From Agaribacillus aureus (GTDB lineage Bacteria; Bacteroidota; Bacteroidia; Cytophagales; Cyclobacteriaceae), in contig JAUJEB010000001.1 of the NCBI GenBank assembly GCA_030442055.1, forward strand, positions 1,302,001 through 1,366,000: DNA of 64,000 bases, written 5' to 3'. Below are positions 46,109 through 55,157 of the stretch, piece by piece. The translations under genes were made by a program, and so were the position numbers. The notes beneath the pieces are model-generated. The model saw only the letters and a list, made by a program, of their open reading frames with translations, ran no database searches and was not told where the DNA came from. The number at the start of each line of letters is the position of its first letter. Position 1 is the stretch's first letter.

Positions 46109-46873
46109 TTATGTCGCCAGAAAACCTCCATCAATCACAAAGTGGCTGCCTGTCACCCAAGAAGCAGCATCGCTTAACAGGTACACTACGGCATTGGCAA
46201 TATCTTCCGGGGTTCCCAATCGCTTGAGTGGCAACCTCTGGGCTGTCTTATCTAAAATTTCAGCAGGATTGTCAAAGGCATTGACGGAATTGTCAAGCAG
46301 CGGTGTTTTGACCTGTGCCGGACAGACGAGGTTAATCCTTATTTCAGGTCCATAATCCTGGGCAACTTGCCGGACCAGCGGTAGTAGAGCGCCTTTGGAG
46401 GCAGTATAGGCAGGGTGGTTGGGAAATGCATGAAATGCAGCAACTGAACCGATAATCACGATACGGCCCCCTCCACTTTTTTGCATAGCCGGAATGCCAT
46501 ATTTCAGCAGGTAAAATACAGCATGGAGGTTGGTAGCCAGGGTGTCGTGCCATTCTTCCAGGCTCAGGGCATCGATTTTTCCTATTCCTAATTGGCCCGC
46601 TGAAAGTACCAACATATCAAGCCGCCCGAACCGCTTTTGCGCTTCTTCTACCAATTGCCGGTTGATCTCAGGATGTTTTATGTCTCCCGCCACGAAATGC
46701 GCCTCAGCAGATAGCTTATCGGTTAATTCATGTCCTCTAACTAAATCCCTGCCATTAATGATCAAATGGGCTCCTTCCCTGCTCAGGGTTTCGGCTACAC
46801 TTTTACCAATCCCACTGGTAGCACCGGTGATTATGGCTACTTTCTCTTTTATTTCCAGCATTTTCATAGTCAT
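46109..46873 (-). CDS. Short-chain dehydrogenase/reductase (SDR)
   Basis: This 254-residue protein has the classical SDR layout: the NAD(P)-binding TGATSGIG at residues 16-23, the NAG-like LSAGQLG, catalytic Ser143, and the YTASK motif with Tyr156 and Lys160, followed by INLVCPAQVKTPLL and a C-terminal VTGSHFVIDGG. It is a soluble NAD(P)-dependent oxidoreductase; the substrate cannot be read from sequence, but sugar or polyol oxidation fits the context. Met3 and Met5 are alternative starts. It lies 118 bp downstream of the sulfatase gene on the same strand. Confidence 0.93.
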   Translation of the reverse strand: MTMKMLEIKEKVAIITGATSGIGKSVAETLSREGAHLIINGRDLVRGHELTDKLSAEAHFVAGDIKHPEINRQLVEEAQKRFGRLDMLVLSAGQLGIGKIDALSLEEWHDTLATNLHAVFYLLKYGIPAMQKSGGGRIVIIGSVAAFHAFPNHPAYTASKGALLPLVRQVAQDYGPEIRINLVCPAQVKTPLLDNSVNAFDNPAEILDKTAQRLPLKRLGTPEDIANAVVYLLSDAASWVTGSHFVIDGGFLAT

Positions 46874-46991
46874 TATTTCACAGTTAGCCTTAAAATTAAT
46901 GGCTTATTTCCAATGTTAAAATTATTGAACGGTGGTTTTATATTATTTTATCAAAACGCCTGTCTCAGCAATTGAAACTCTGACGAAAGGA

Positions 46992-48533
46992 CTAATTTTT
47001 ATTGGTCTCCATCCACCACAGCTGTGCCCATCGCTTTTCTCCGTCATTTTGCTGCGGCGTTCCCGGAGTGCTCCTGCCTTCTTCAATGTATCGGGTCAAT
47101 AAAGCCTGTAACTTTGCCACCTTTTCAGGGTTTTGAGCCTGCAGGTTTACCTTTTCTCCGGGATCATTTTTCAGATTATACAATTGTACCGGTGGTAAAG
47201 AGTCAATCACTGCTTTATTGTTAGGCTTAGGAAAGCTCCATCCTCCCGAGCCCGGACACATAGAAAGTTTCCAATCACCCTGCCGGATGGCAAAGCTTCC
47301 GTTGATTGAGTGATGGACAGTGGCCTCTCGCAAGGTACCATCTATTGGCTTATCCCGGAACAATTGCATTAGGCTATAGCTATCCTCCCCTTCGTTATCT
47401 TTAAGCTGATAGTTAACAATATCGGCACAGGTAGCCATCAAATCTGTTGTACAAATAGTCTGGTTGCTTTGCGTACCCGGCTTGATTACTTTCGGCCAGC
47501 GCACAATAAACGGTACCCGGTGTCCACCTTCAAAAATATCCGCTTTGTGACCGCGATATACATAACTTGGGTGATGTCCTTTCTCCACCAATTCCTGGAT
47601 TTTGGCTGCAGGCGAGCAGCCGTTATCGCTGGTAAAAATGATCAGTGTATTTTCTTCAATACCCGCTGCTTTTACTGCCGCCAATAATTGTCCCATATAA
47701 TCGTCGATCATCATGGTAAAATCGGCATAAGGATTTAAATCACTTTTTCCCTGCCATTCCCTGGTGGGTAAGATGGGCGTATGGGGAGAAGGTAAGGGTA
47801 AATACAGAAAGAAAGGTTTTTTAGAACCGGCCTGCTCTTTCACATAGCTGATACCTCTTCTGAAAAAATTGGGTGTTACATCCTCATGCACAAAATCAGG
47901 TGCCGTCAGCCCTTTTCTCCACCAGCTATACTTTCCGGTATTGACTGTTGTATCTGTGGGGATAGCCGTTGACTTACCATTTTCTACATATACATAAGGG
48001 GCCATATCAAGTGATCCGCTGTGGCCATAGGCATAATCAAAGCCCAGGTCATTGGGTATGTTTGTTACCTCTTTGGCAAAATCTACCTGGCCTTCAGGAT
48101 CTTTTGTCCAGTCCCACCCCAGATGCCATTTACCAATATAGGCTGTATGATAACCCGCATTTTTAAGCATAGAGGCCACCGTGCTTCGACTACCGGGTAT
48201 TAAGGCTGTTGAATATCCGTTCAATACACCCTTTTTTATCCGGGAACGCCAATTGTACCTTCCGGTAAGGATACCGTACCTGGTTGGCGTGCACACCGAA
48301 GAAGAGGTATGGGCATCCGTAAACATCATGCCCTCTGCTGCCATTTGGTCCAGGTGCGGTGTTTTGATTTTTCCATTTTCATTAAAAGCCGTAAGATCGC
48401 CATAGCCCAGGTCGTCAGCCAATACATAAATGATATTAGGTAATGAGACGCTTTGATCGTCGCGAATATCTGACCCACATGACCATAAAATGCCGGCACA
48501 AAAAATCAGAATTACTAAGTGGTGCTTATTCAT
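46992..48533 (-). CDS. Sulfatase (arylsulfatase, formylglycine type) lipoprotein
   Basis: This 513-residue protein has a lipoprotein signal (CAGILWSC, Cys19). Metal-binding YVLADDLGYGD near the N-terminus, the formylglycine motif CTPTR (Cys81, Arg85) in SSVCTPTRYGILTGRY, GKWHLGW and IFTSDNGC are the expected S1-family active-site elements. It removes sulfate esters, probably from sulfated glycans. Activity needs a formylglycine-generating or anaerobic maturase enzyme, which is not in the window. Its nearest neighbours are the SDR gene (118 bp downstream) and an AraC regulator gene upstream. Confidence 0.95.
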   Translation of the reverse strand: MNKHHLVILIFCAGILWSCGSDIRDDQSVSLPNIIYVLADDLGYGDLTAFNENGKIKTPHLDQMAAEGMMFTDAHTSSSVCTPTRYGILTGRYNWRSRIKKGVLNGYSTALIPGSRSTVASMLKNAGYHTAYIGKWHLGWDWTKDPEGQVDFAKEVTNIPNDLGFDYAYGHSGSLDMAPYVYVENGKSTAIPTDTTVNTGKYSWWRKGLTAPDFVHEDVTPNFFRRGISYVKEQAGSKKPFFLYLPLPSPHTPILPTREWQGKSDLNPYADFTMMIDDYMGQLLAAVKAAGIEENTLIIFTSDNGCSPAAKIQELVEKGHHPSYVYRGHKADIFEGGHRVPFIVRWPKVIKPGTQSNQTICTTDLMATCADIVNYQLKDNEGEDSYSLMQLFRDKPIDGTLREATVHHSINGSFAIRQGDWKLSMCPGSGGWSFPKPNNKAVIDSLPPVQLYNLKNDPGEKVNLQAQNPEKVAKLQALLTRYIEEGRSTPGTPQQNDGEKRWAQLWWMETNKN

Positions 48534-48868
48534 TTGTATATCTGTTTTAAATACAAGTAATGGGTAAGAGTTTGGTATCCCTCTCCGTATTCCTCTTTTA
48601 TTCCAATTAATCTTGCTAAATTAGAAGATTTGTCGAGCGTTTACTTCCTCTTCATTTACGTTTTCTGGTACTTAATTTGCAGCACCACCCTCTTACACCC
48701 TGATTTGATCAATGCAACCGCTGTAAAACAATAAAACTGTTATCAAAGAGTAGCCGGGCCCAATGGATGACATAGGTATTGACCGGAATCAGGCGGTCAA
48801 ACCACCAATATCTCAACCTGAAAATCGGGTAAGTGCAATGAGGATCCTTTCTTCCAGTTTAATACACC
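48534..48868. other. 335-bp gap between AraC gene and sulfatase gene
   Basis: I see no gene and no clear terminator or promoter match. It should contain the sulfatase promoter because the upstream AraC gene is likely a separate unit. Confidence 0.4.
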
Positions 48869-49741
48869 CTAAATAATTGTGGCATATTTTTTTTTGTAAT
48901 TCCTGGGGGACAAACCTGTGATTTCCTTAAACTGCCTGTTAAAGTTAGAAATATTCTTGAAACCGCTTTCGAAGCATATTTCCGATATATTGAGTTGCTC
49001 TTCCAGCAGCAGCTTACAAGCATAACCCACTCGAAACTCGTTGATATATAACGTCAGGGTCTTATTGTGTATCTTTCTGAAGTAACGGCAAAAGGATGAT
49101 TTATTCATGTTTGTCAGGCCTGCAATTTCATTCAGGGAGATTTCATCCTTGAAATTATTAACGATGTATTCATAGACATTGTCCATTCTTTTATTCTCCC
49201 CTTTTTGAAAGGCATTTATAAAGCCGGGACTACACAACTTTTCATATTCCTCGGTAGCGCTTAATAATTTCAAAACATTAATTAAGGCCATTACCCTTTC
49301 AAAGTCATCCATCTGCAGCATTTCCCGCAGCCTGCGTTTAATTTCAGCCTTGATTTCTCCGTGAAACTCTATGCCGTGTCTTGCCCTATTGAGTAAGTCA
49401 TTTAAGGCCCTCATTTCCGGCATTTGAAAAAAATCGGCGCCGGCAAAGTTGCGGTCGAAATGGATTACCAGTGCTTTGGCTTCCAATTCCGATGACCCCT
49501 GGAAATAAACGGGATCATTCAGCCAAAGGTGAGGCACATTTTCTCCGATCAAAATCAAATCGTCGGGTTGGAACTTTTTAATGCCATCACCAATAAATTT
49601 GGTTCCGGAACTGTTGACAATTGATATCAGTTCTATTTCCGGATGATAATGCCAGACCTTTAGAAAGTGAGGGTAGCAATGCTCATCAATATTAAAAGAC
49701 CTGCTTAGATGGGTGCTTCGATCAATTAGCTCAGGCTTCAT
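48869..49741 (-). CDS. AraC-family transcriptional regulator 1
   Basis: This is a 290-residue protein from the ATG at 49741; a TTG nine codons upstream is less likely. The N-terminal half is a cupin-like sensor (WHYHPEIELISIVNSSGT, FQPDDLILIGENVPHLW). The C-terminal 100 residues form the two-helix-turn-helix AraC domain (LNEIAGLTNMNKSSFCRYF, ISEICFESGFKNISNFNRQF, GLSPRNYKK). It is a paralogue of the AraC protein at 53245-54117. It lies 120 bp downstream of the FAD-dehydrogenase gene and probably regulates the hydroxyproline genes or the sulfatase gene. Confidence 0.92.
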   Translation of the reverse strand: MKPELIDRSTHLSRSFNIDEHCYPHFLKVWHYHPEIELISIVNSSGTKFIGDGIKKFQPDDLILIGENVPHLWLNDPVYFQGSSELEAKALVIHFDRNFAGADFFQMPEMRALNDLLNRARHGIEFHGEIKAEIKRRLREMLQMDDFERVMALINVLKLLSATEEYEKLCSPGFINAFQKGENKRMDNVYEYIVNNFKDEISLNEIAGLTNMNKSSFCRYFRKIHNKTLTLYINEFRVGYACKLLLEEQLNISEICFESGFKNISNFNRQFKEITGLSPRNYKKKYATII

Positions 49742-49861
49742 GTAGTAAATTTGCAAATTATATTTCAAAAGGAAAAATTCTGCAAATTTAATATAACTAC
49801 AGATTAGCTTTTAACCTGATTCATGATGTCTTTTTTACTGGATCGAAGAAAATCATTTTTT

Positions 49862-51115
49862 TCAATCGTACCTTGATGGGTGCAGTAAAGATATATCTCT
49901 TTCCATGTCTTCGTTGCCTGCGATCTGAGCCACCAAATAGCCTGTAGCAGGACCAAGGCTGAGTCCCATCATAGCGTGACCGGTAGCGAATATGAGGTTT
50001 TTAAAATTGTTCGGCCTTCCAATATACGGAAGACCGTCAGGACTGCAGGGACGAAGCCCAGTCCATACCGGTAATTCTTCAAAATCAGCAACTTCAAACT
50101 CCGGAAAATACTGTGGAATGGAATGGAATATGCCACTTAGACGCTTTTTATTGACATGATCATTCACCTCACCGAGTTCCAGCGTTCCGGCAAAACTAAG
50201 CCCGGTTTCCATTGGGGTCACTGCCACTCTGGCTTCGGTAAGTATGGAGCAGATGTTGGGGCAGGCCTTCGGTTGAGGCAACAGCACGCTATAGCCCTTG
50301 CCGGCCATCATAGGTAGATTAACTGACAGCTGGCGTGCCAGCACTCCGGACCAGGATCCGGTGGCCAGAATATATTCGTCGGCGACAAACGATCCACTAC
50401 CGGTATTGATGGAAATGATTTTATCGTCTTTTTTGGAAAATGAAGTGATTTGCGAAAACGGTACAAATGAAACACCGCGACTATTAAGGGTTTTGTACAA
50501 AGCGGTCATCAATAACTGCGGCGTGAGGAATGCGTCCATTGCATAATAGACGGCTCCGGCCGTATCTAATCTCACACCAGGATCCAGCTTCTCAGCCTCA
50601 TCGCGAGATAGCACCTCAGCCTGTAATCCAAGCTCGCGAGCGGTAGCTACCAAAGCCGCTTCCTCGTTGAGTACTTTGTTCGTTTTACAGTGCATCAGAA
50701 GACCTTTCTTCTGCAGTCCAAACTCCAGCGACTCCTCAATGGCCATTTCCTCGTACAGCAGCTTACTGGTAAGATTAAACCAGCTCAGAAGGGGTGCTGA
50801 ACGGGCCACATGCTTTTTATTAGCTGCCAGGTAAAACTTCCAAATCCAGGAGATCATATCCCGGTTAAGATGAAAGGAGATATGAAAGGGACTTTTGGGA
50901 TTAAACATCCACCTCAAACCTTGCCTGATCACCCCCGGAGCTGCCAAAGGGACAAAATGGCTGGGAACCACCATGCCGGCGTTGCCATGTGAGCAGCCAT
51001 GTTGAAAGTCACCTTTGTCTACAACTGTTACTTCAAACCCATTCTTGTTTAAAAAATAGGCAGAACACATGCCAATGATACCTCCTCCGACGACTAATGC
51101 TTTTTTCGTTTTCAT
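49862..51115 (-). CDS. FAD-dependent D-amino acid dehydrogenase/oxidase (likely D-hydroxyproline dehydrogenase)
   Basis: This 417-residue DAO-family flavoprotein has the FAD-binding VVGGGIIG near the N-terminus (residues 8-15), VVDKGDFQHGCSHGNAGM, and the C-terminal LRPCSPDGLPYIG and ATGHAMMGLSLGPATG segments typical of DadA-like enzymes. It lies 6 bp downstream of the hydroxyproline epimerase gene. In the known pathway a D-hydroxyproline dehydrogenase oxidises cis-4-hydroxy-D-proline to pyrroline-4-hydroxy-2-carboxylate. The specificity is inferred from the neighbours; the family also includes D-Ala and other D-amino acid dehydrogenases. Confidence 0.85.
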   Translation of the reverse strand: MKTKKALVVGGGIIGMCSAYFLNKNGFEVTVVDKGDFQHGCSHGNAGMVVPSHFVPLAAPGVIRQGLRWMFNPKSPFHISFHLNRDMISWIWKFYLAANKKHVARSAPLLSWFNLTSKLLYEEMAIEESLEFGLQKKGLLMHCKTNKVLNEEAALVATARELGLQAEVLSRDEAEKLDPGVRLDTAGAVYYAMDAFLTPQLLMTALYKTLNSRGVSFVPFSQITSFSKKDDKIISINTGSGSFVADEYILATGSWSGVLARQLSVNLPMMAGKGYSVLLPQPKACPNICSILTEARVAVTPMETGLSFAGTLELGEVNDHVNKKRLSGIFHSIPQYFPEFEVADFEELPVWTGLRPCSPDGLPYIGRPNNFKNLIFATGHAMMGLSLGPATGYLVAQIAGNEDMERDISLLHPSRYD

Positions 51116-51121
51116 CGGCGC

Positions 51122-52123
51122 TTAAATTACCTGAAATCCGTGTGCATATGGGTCGTCGTCATCTACAATAATGTTATTATAACCCGTAATTCTTGCCCAT
51201 CCCTCTACGCTGGGTATAATGGCTTTCATGCCTTCGATAGTTGTTTCTTCTTCAATGCGTCCCGTGAACTGAGACCCGATATAACTTTCGTGAATAAACG
51301 CCTCTCCTTTTTTTAGTTTGCCCTTTGCATACCATTGCGCCATTCTGGCTGATGTACCTGTGCCGCAAGGCGACCGGTCAATGGCTTTATCGCCGTAGAA
51401 GACGGCGTTTCTTGCGGTAGCCTGGGCGGAAATGGTGTTTCCCGTCCATAAAATGTGACTTAAACCTCTGATGGTGTCATCTAAAGGGTGCACAAAGGTA
51501 TGCTCAGCATTCATCTGCTTTCTTAGGATCCTGCTATATTGTACCAGTTGCTCCGCTGAAAAGTCCTGTATGCCGTTAAAGTTTTTTTGAGGATCAACGA
51601 TCGCATAAAAATTACCGCCATAAGCCACATCTACCGTGAGCTCGCCCAGCCCCGGACAATCGGTAGTAATATGCTCGGCGGCAAGATAAGACAGAATATT
51701 GGTAAGCCTCACCGATGTTACTTTATCACCTTCCTGCGTATAATTGATTTTGACAAATCCGGCAGGGGTTTCCAGCCTGAGTATTCCAGGCGTTTTGGGG
51801 GTTACAAGTCCCTCTTCAATCGCTATGGTAACGGTACCAATGGTACCATGACCGCACATCGGCAAACAACCACTGGTCTCAATAAAAAGGACTCCCACAT
51901 CATTTTCCGGATGTGAGGGTGGGTACAATATACTCCCCGACATCATATCATGACCACGAGGTTCAAACATCAGGGCTTTTCTTATCCAGTCGTATTCTTT
52001 CAGAAAGTTTTGACGCCGCTCGCTCATATTGCGCCCTTTTAATATCGGTCCTCCCCCGGCTACTAACCTTACCGGATTACCGCAAGTATGGGCATCAACA
52101 CAAAAAAAGGTTTTCTTAGCCAT
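51122..52123 (-). CDS. 4-hydroxyproline 2-epimerase (proline racemase family)
   Basis: This 333-residue protein belongs to the proline racemase family. The two catalytic bases are both cysteines: Cys90 in MCGHGTIG and Cys253 in DRSPCGTGTSA. The Cys/Cys pair marks racemase/epimerase activity rather than the dehydratase variants that have Ser or Thr at the first position. The substrate is likely trans-4-hydroxy-L-proline, converted to cis-4-hydroxy-D-proline, because DapA-like and FAD-dehydrogenase genes lie on either side. Proline racemase is the main alternative. The gene is 35 bp after the DapA-like gene. Confidence 0.9.
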   Translation of the reverse strand: MAKKTFFCVDAHTCGNPVRLVAGGGPILKGRNMSERRQNFLKEYDWIRKALMFEPRGHDMMSGSILYPPSHPENDVGVLFIETSGCLPMCGHGTIGTVTIAIEEGLVTPKTPGILRLETPAGFVKINYTQEGDKVTSVRLTNILSYLAAEHITTDCPGLGELTVDVAYGGNFYAIVDPQKNFNGIQDFSAEQLVQYSRILRKQMNAEHTFVHPLDDTIRGLSHILWTGNTISAQATARNAVFYGDKAIDRSPCGTGTSARMAQWYAKGKLKKGEAFIHESYIGSQFTGRIEEETTIEGMKAIIPSVEGWARITGYNNIIVDDDDPYAHGFQVI

Positions 52124-52158
52124 TCATTTCTTTTACTTTGATTTCTGTTTTCATTTTA

Positions 52159-53085
52159 TCACACCGCAGCAGATTCCAGGTTTAGATAATCGGGTAATTG
52201 CGGACGGTTTTCCAGAGATTCCTCTATAATCTTAATCACCCGGTTTCTTTCATCACCGGCAAGCGGTAATCTTGGAGCCCTGACATTTTCCGTTCCCAGG
52301 CCCGTATATACTTCCGCTAATTTGATATTTTGAACCAACTGGGGATTAATATCCAATTCCAACAGCGGAAGAAACCAACGGTAAATATTGATCGCCTCCT
52401 GGCCCCTTCCGGCTTTGACAAGTCTGTATATAGCCACAGTCTCGCGGGGAAAGGCGCATACCAGTCCGGCTACCCACCCATCGGCGCCCAGGAAAAGGCT
52501 TTCGGCAGCCAGAGTATCGACGCCACAAAGGATTTTATAGCGGTCTCCAAACCTGTTGATCATGCGTGTCACATTGGTTGTGTCCCTGGTAGAGTCCTTT
52601 ACAGCCACTATGTTCTGGCTGGATGCCAGCGCTTCAAACATATCCAGTGTAACCATTATTTTATAATCGACAGGGTTGTTGTAAATCATAATGGGCAGGT
52701 CCGTTGACGCGGCCACATCTTTGAAATACTTAACTGTCTCCGCATCTGTTGCCTTATATCGCATTGGTGGAAGCAACATAAGACCTTCGGCTCCATGGCG
52801 CTGGGCTTTCTCTGCCTGATCTATGGCATCCTGTGTGGTTTGTTCGGCTATATTCATGATAACCGGAACCTTGCCTTCTACCAATAAAAGTGTCTCTTTC
52901 AATAACAATATTTTTTCTTCGTCGCGCAATGAACTGGCTTCGCCTAACGATCCTCCCAGTATAATACCATCCACGCCAGCCTCCAGTTGGGCGTAAATGT
53001 TTTTACTGAAAACATCAATATCCAGTTCGTCATTATCTGTAAACTTGCTGGTGATTGCCGGATAGACTCCATTCCAATTGATCAT
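52159..53085 (-). CDS. DapA-family lyase, likely pyrroline-4-hydroxy-2-carboxylate deaminase
   Basis: This 308-residue protein has the DHDPS/NAL fold: GVDGIILGGSLGEASSL, Tyr135 in MIYNNPVDY and the Schiff-base Lys163 in IVAVKDST. In the hydroxyproline pathway a DapA-family deaminase turns pyrroline-4-hydroxy-2-carboxylate into 2-oxoglutarate semialdehyde. It is first in an operon of three same-strand genes with gaps of 35 and 6 bp. The pathway role is inferred from the neighbours; a true dihydrodipicolinate synthase is less likely in this setting. Confidence 0.85.
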   Translation of the reverse strand: MINWNGVYPAITSKFTDNDELDIDVFSKNIYAQLEAGVDGIILGGSLGEASSLRDEEKILLLKETLLLVEGKVPVIMNIAEQTTQDAIDQAEKAQRHGAEGLMLLPPMRYKATDAETVKYFKDVAASTDLPIMIYNNPVDYKIMVTLDMFEALASSQNIVAVKDSTRDTTNVTRMINRFGDRYKILCGVDTLAAESLFLGADGWVAGLVCAFPRETVAIYRLVKAGRGQEAINIYRWFLPLLELDINPQLVQNIKLAEVYTGLGTENVRAPRLPLAGDERNRVIKIIEESLENRPQLPDYLNLESAAV

Positions 53086-53244
53086 ATCTTAATTATTTTA
53101 ATGTTAACTTCAATGCAAAGTACGTTATTGAGGTCTTCAGAATCCTTGACAATCTTTGCTAATACCAATACCATTTTAACAAAACATGAATAATAAACAC
53201 AAAAATAAGCGCAAAATAGTATTTACTTGCTATCTTTAACCTAT

Positions 53245-54117
53245 ATGAAAATTCTTCCTTTTAAAATTCCCAGAACCGAGGATGTATCTTTTTTGGTTCA
53301 GAATGACGACGAACCTCATTTATATGATACGCTCCATCAACACCCTGAAATACAAATCACGTTGATACTACAGGGAAGCGGGACTTTATTTATTGGTGAT
53401 TATATCGGAGAATTTAACGAGGGGGATGTTATCATCATCGGGGAAAATGTACCTCATGTGTTTAGAAATGACAAGATGTATTATGAAGGTCTACCCGAAC
53501 TTCGCGCCAGGGCTCTTTCTGTATTTTTGGACAGAAAAACGTTTGGTGAACGATTTTTTGAACTCCCGGAAACCCAGGAAGTAGCTGATTTTTTTGTCAG
53601 AGCCAAAAAGGGACTTAAAATTGGCGGCAAAGCGAAAGAGGAGATTTCCATACTATTGAAAAATATCTCAGACGCTACGGGTATTGACCGGCTGATAAAA
53701 TTGCTGGAAATACTTCGTGTTTTATCCCGAAGCAGCGATTACGTATTCCTTTCAAACCATATTATGGACACCGACGTGCAGGAGGCCGATGGCAAAAGAC
53801 TGAACGATGTTATTCAATTTACTTTAAATCAGTATCACAGACCGATCGGGTTGGAGGAAGTCTCTGCCATAGCCAATATGTCTCCCAGTGCCTTCTGCCG
53901 TTTTTTTAAACAGCGAACCAGAAAGACTTATGTTAATTTTTTGACCGAGGTGAGAATCAGTAAAGCCTGCAACTATTTGCAGGAAAAGGATGCCACTATT
54001 ATTCAAACCTCCTACAAGGTGGGTTTTAACAACTTATCGCATTTCAACAGGAAGTTTAAAAAGATCACCGGATATACGCCGACCTCTTATCGGCGAAAAC
54101 ATCACCTTATCGCTTAG
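53245..54117 (+). CDS. AraC-family transcriptional regulator 2
   Basis: This is a 290-residue protein from the ATG at 53245; a TTG at 53227 is less likely. It has an N-terminal cupin-like sensor (HQHPEIQITLILQGSGTLFIGDY, GENVPHVFRND) and a C-terminal AraC DNA-binding domain (LEEVSAIANMSPSAFCRFF, IQTSYKVGFNNLSHFNRKF, GYTPTSYRR). It is divergent from the hydroxyproline operon with a 159-bp shared gap that contains the repeat ATACCAATACCA, so it is the best candidate regulator of that operon. TATCTTTA at 53231-53238 is a weak -7-like element. Confidence 0.92.
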   Translation: MKILPFKIPRTEDVSFLVQNDDEPHLYDTLHQHPEIQITLILQGSGTLFIGDYIGEFNEGDVIIIGENVPHVFRNDKMYYEGLPELRARALSVFLDRKTFGERFFELPETQEVADFFVRAKKGLKIGGKAKEEISILLKNISDATGIDRLIKLLEILRVLSRSSDYVFLSNHIMDTDVQEADGKRLNDVIQFTLNQYHRPIGLEEVSAIANMSPSAFCRFFKQRTRKTYVNFLTEVRISKACNYLQEKDATIIQTSYKVGFNNLSHFNRKFKKITGYTPTSYRRKHHLIA

Positions 54118-54227
54118 TATTAAGTATGATCGCTTTCCTGTAGCCTCTGCTTAACAACACCGGGTATTTATAAACATTGTCAAAACGAGGCAAAGTTTCC
54201 AGCTTGTATACATGTCTAACCCATATA

Positions 54228-55007
54228 TCAAAGTCCCAATATGGCCGATGCCGGGGTATCCAGCCGGGCTAAAGTCTCCTGACGGATATACTTCTTCTGG
54301 TCGACCTGCTGAGGTTGGTCTTTTCTGCAAAAGTAGCTATGAATGGCTCTTCTTGCTGCATTTGAACCGTTATTGGTACCACCGTGCCATGTGTGGGAGT
54401 TAAAAATAACTACCGATCCGGCAGGCGCTTCAATCAAGACCTCATTGGGGTGGGATGCCATAGGATCCAGTAATACCTCCTGGGGCAGCTGGCCATTCAG
54501 ATGCGTGCCGGGAACAATTCTGGTAGCACCGTTTTCCCTGGAAAAATCATCCAGTAGCCAAATAGAATTACATACTTTAAAATCTCCGGGTTCAACCGCA
54601 CTATGCCAGTCAACATGCAGTTTTTGCAATCCCATGCCAGGTTTGGCGGCCCGGTAATTCAGGGAGGAAAGTTTAATCTCCTGTCCTAAAACATGCGCTA
54701 TCCCCGCCAGTACTCTGGGGTGTGTATAAAAGATGTCAAATAAAGCTCCTTTATTGACAAGATCCGCCAGGCGATCGGCACCTGCCTCTTTGGGGTGCTT
54801 GATATGCGCTGAGTCCAGTAACTCGGCTCCGGCCTGCTCTCCTTCTGCCGCCAGTAGTTCATCCAGCCTTGTTCTGATGGCATTAAGGTCTGATTCATTT
54901 AAGAGCTTGCCCAAATTCAGGTATCCATTTTGGTCTAAGAAGGTTTTCTCATCGGCAGTCAAGGTATCCGGAGCGACGCCTAGCTGTGTTAACATGTGGT
55001 CTTCCAT
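54228..55007 (-). CDS. Phytanoyl-CoA dioxygenase (PhyH) family Fe(II)/2-oxoglutarate oxygenase
   Basis: This is a 259-residue protein from the ATG at 55007 (MEDHMLTQLG); a longer frame starts at TTG. The iron-binding facial triad is visible as His131 and Asp133 in LHVDWH and His208 in SHTWHGG, with Arg219/Arg220 nearby to hold 2-oxoglutarate. PhyH enzymes hydroxylate many small molecules, so the substrate is open. It is convergent with AraC regulator 2 (110-bp gap) and lies 150 bp downstream of the GH123-like gene. Confidence 0.9.
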   Translation of the reverse strand: MEDHMLTQLGVAPDTLTADEKTFLDQNGYLNLGKLLNESDLNAIRTRLDELLAAEGEQAGAELLDSAHIKHPKEAGADRLADLVNKGALFDIFYTHPRVLAGIAHVLGQEIKLSSLNYRAAKPGMGLQKLHVDWHSAVEPGDFKVCNSIWLLDDFSRENGATRIVPGTHLNGQLPQEVLLDPMASHPNEVLIEAPAGSVVIFNSHTWHGGTNNGSNAARRAIHSYFCRKDQPQQVDQKKYIRQETLARLDTPASAILGL

Positions 55008-55157
55008 GATATAAAGTTTGAGTGCTTGTATTTTACTGATATTATTATTCAGGAACAACATTTTTATACTCAATTACTTCAAAGCAGCGATCGGAGGTCT
55101 GGGGGTCGTGTGTTTTAAAGTAGCTGAAAGTATTTTTTCGCCAAATAAAGATCTTAC

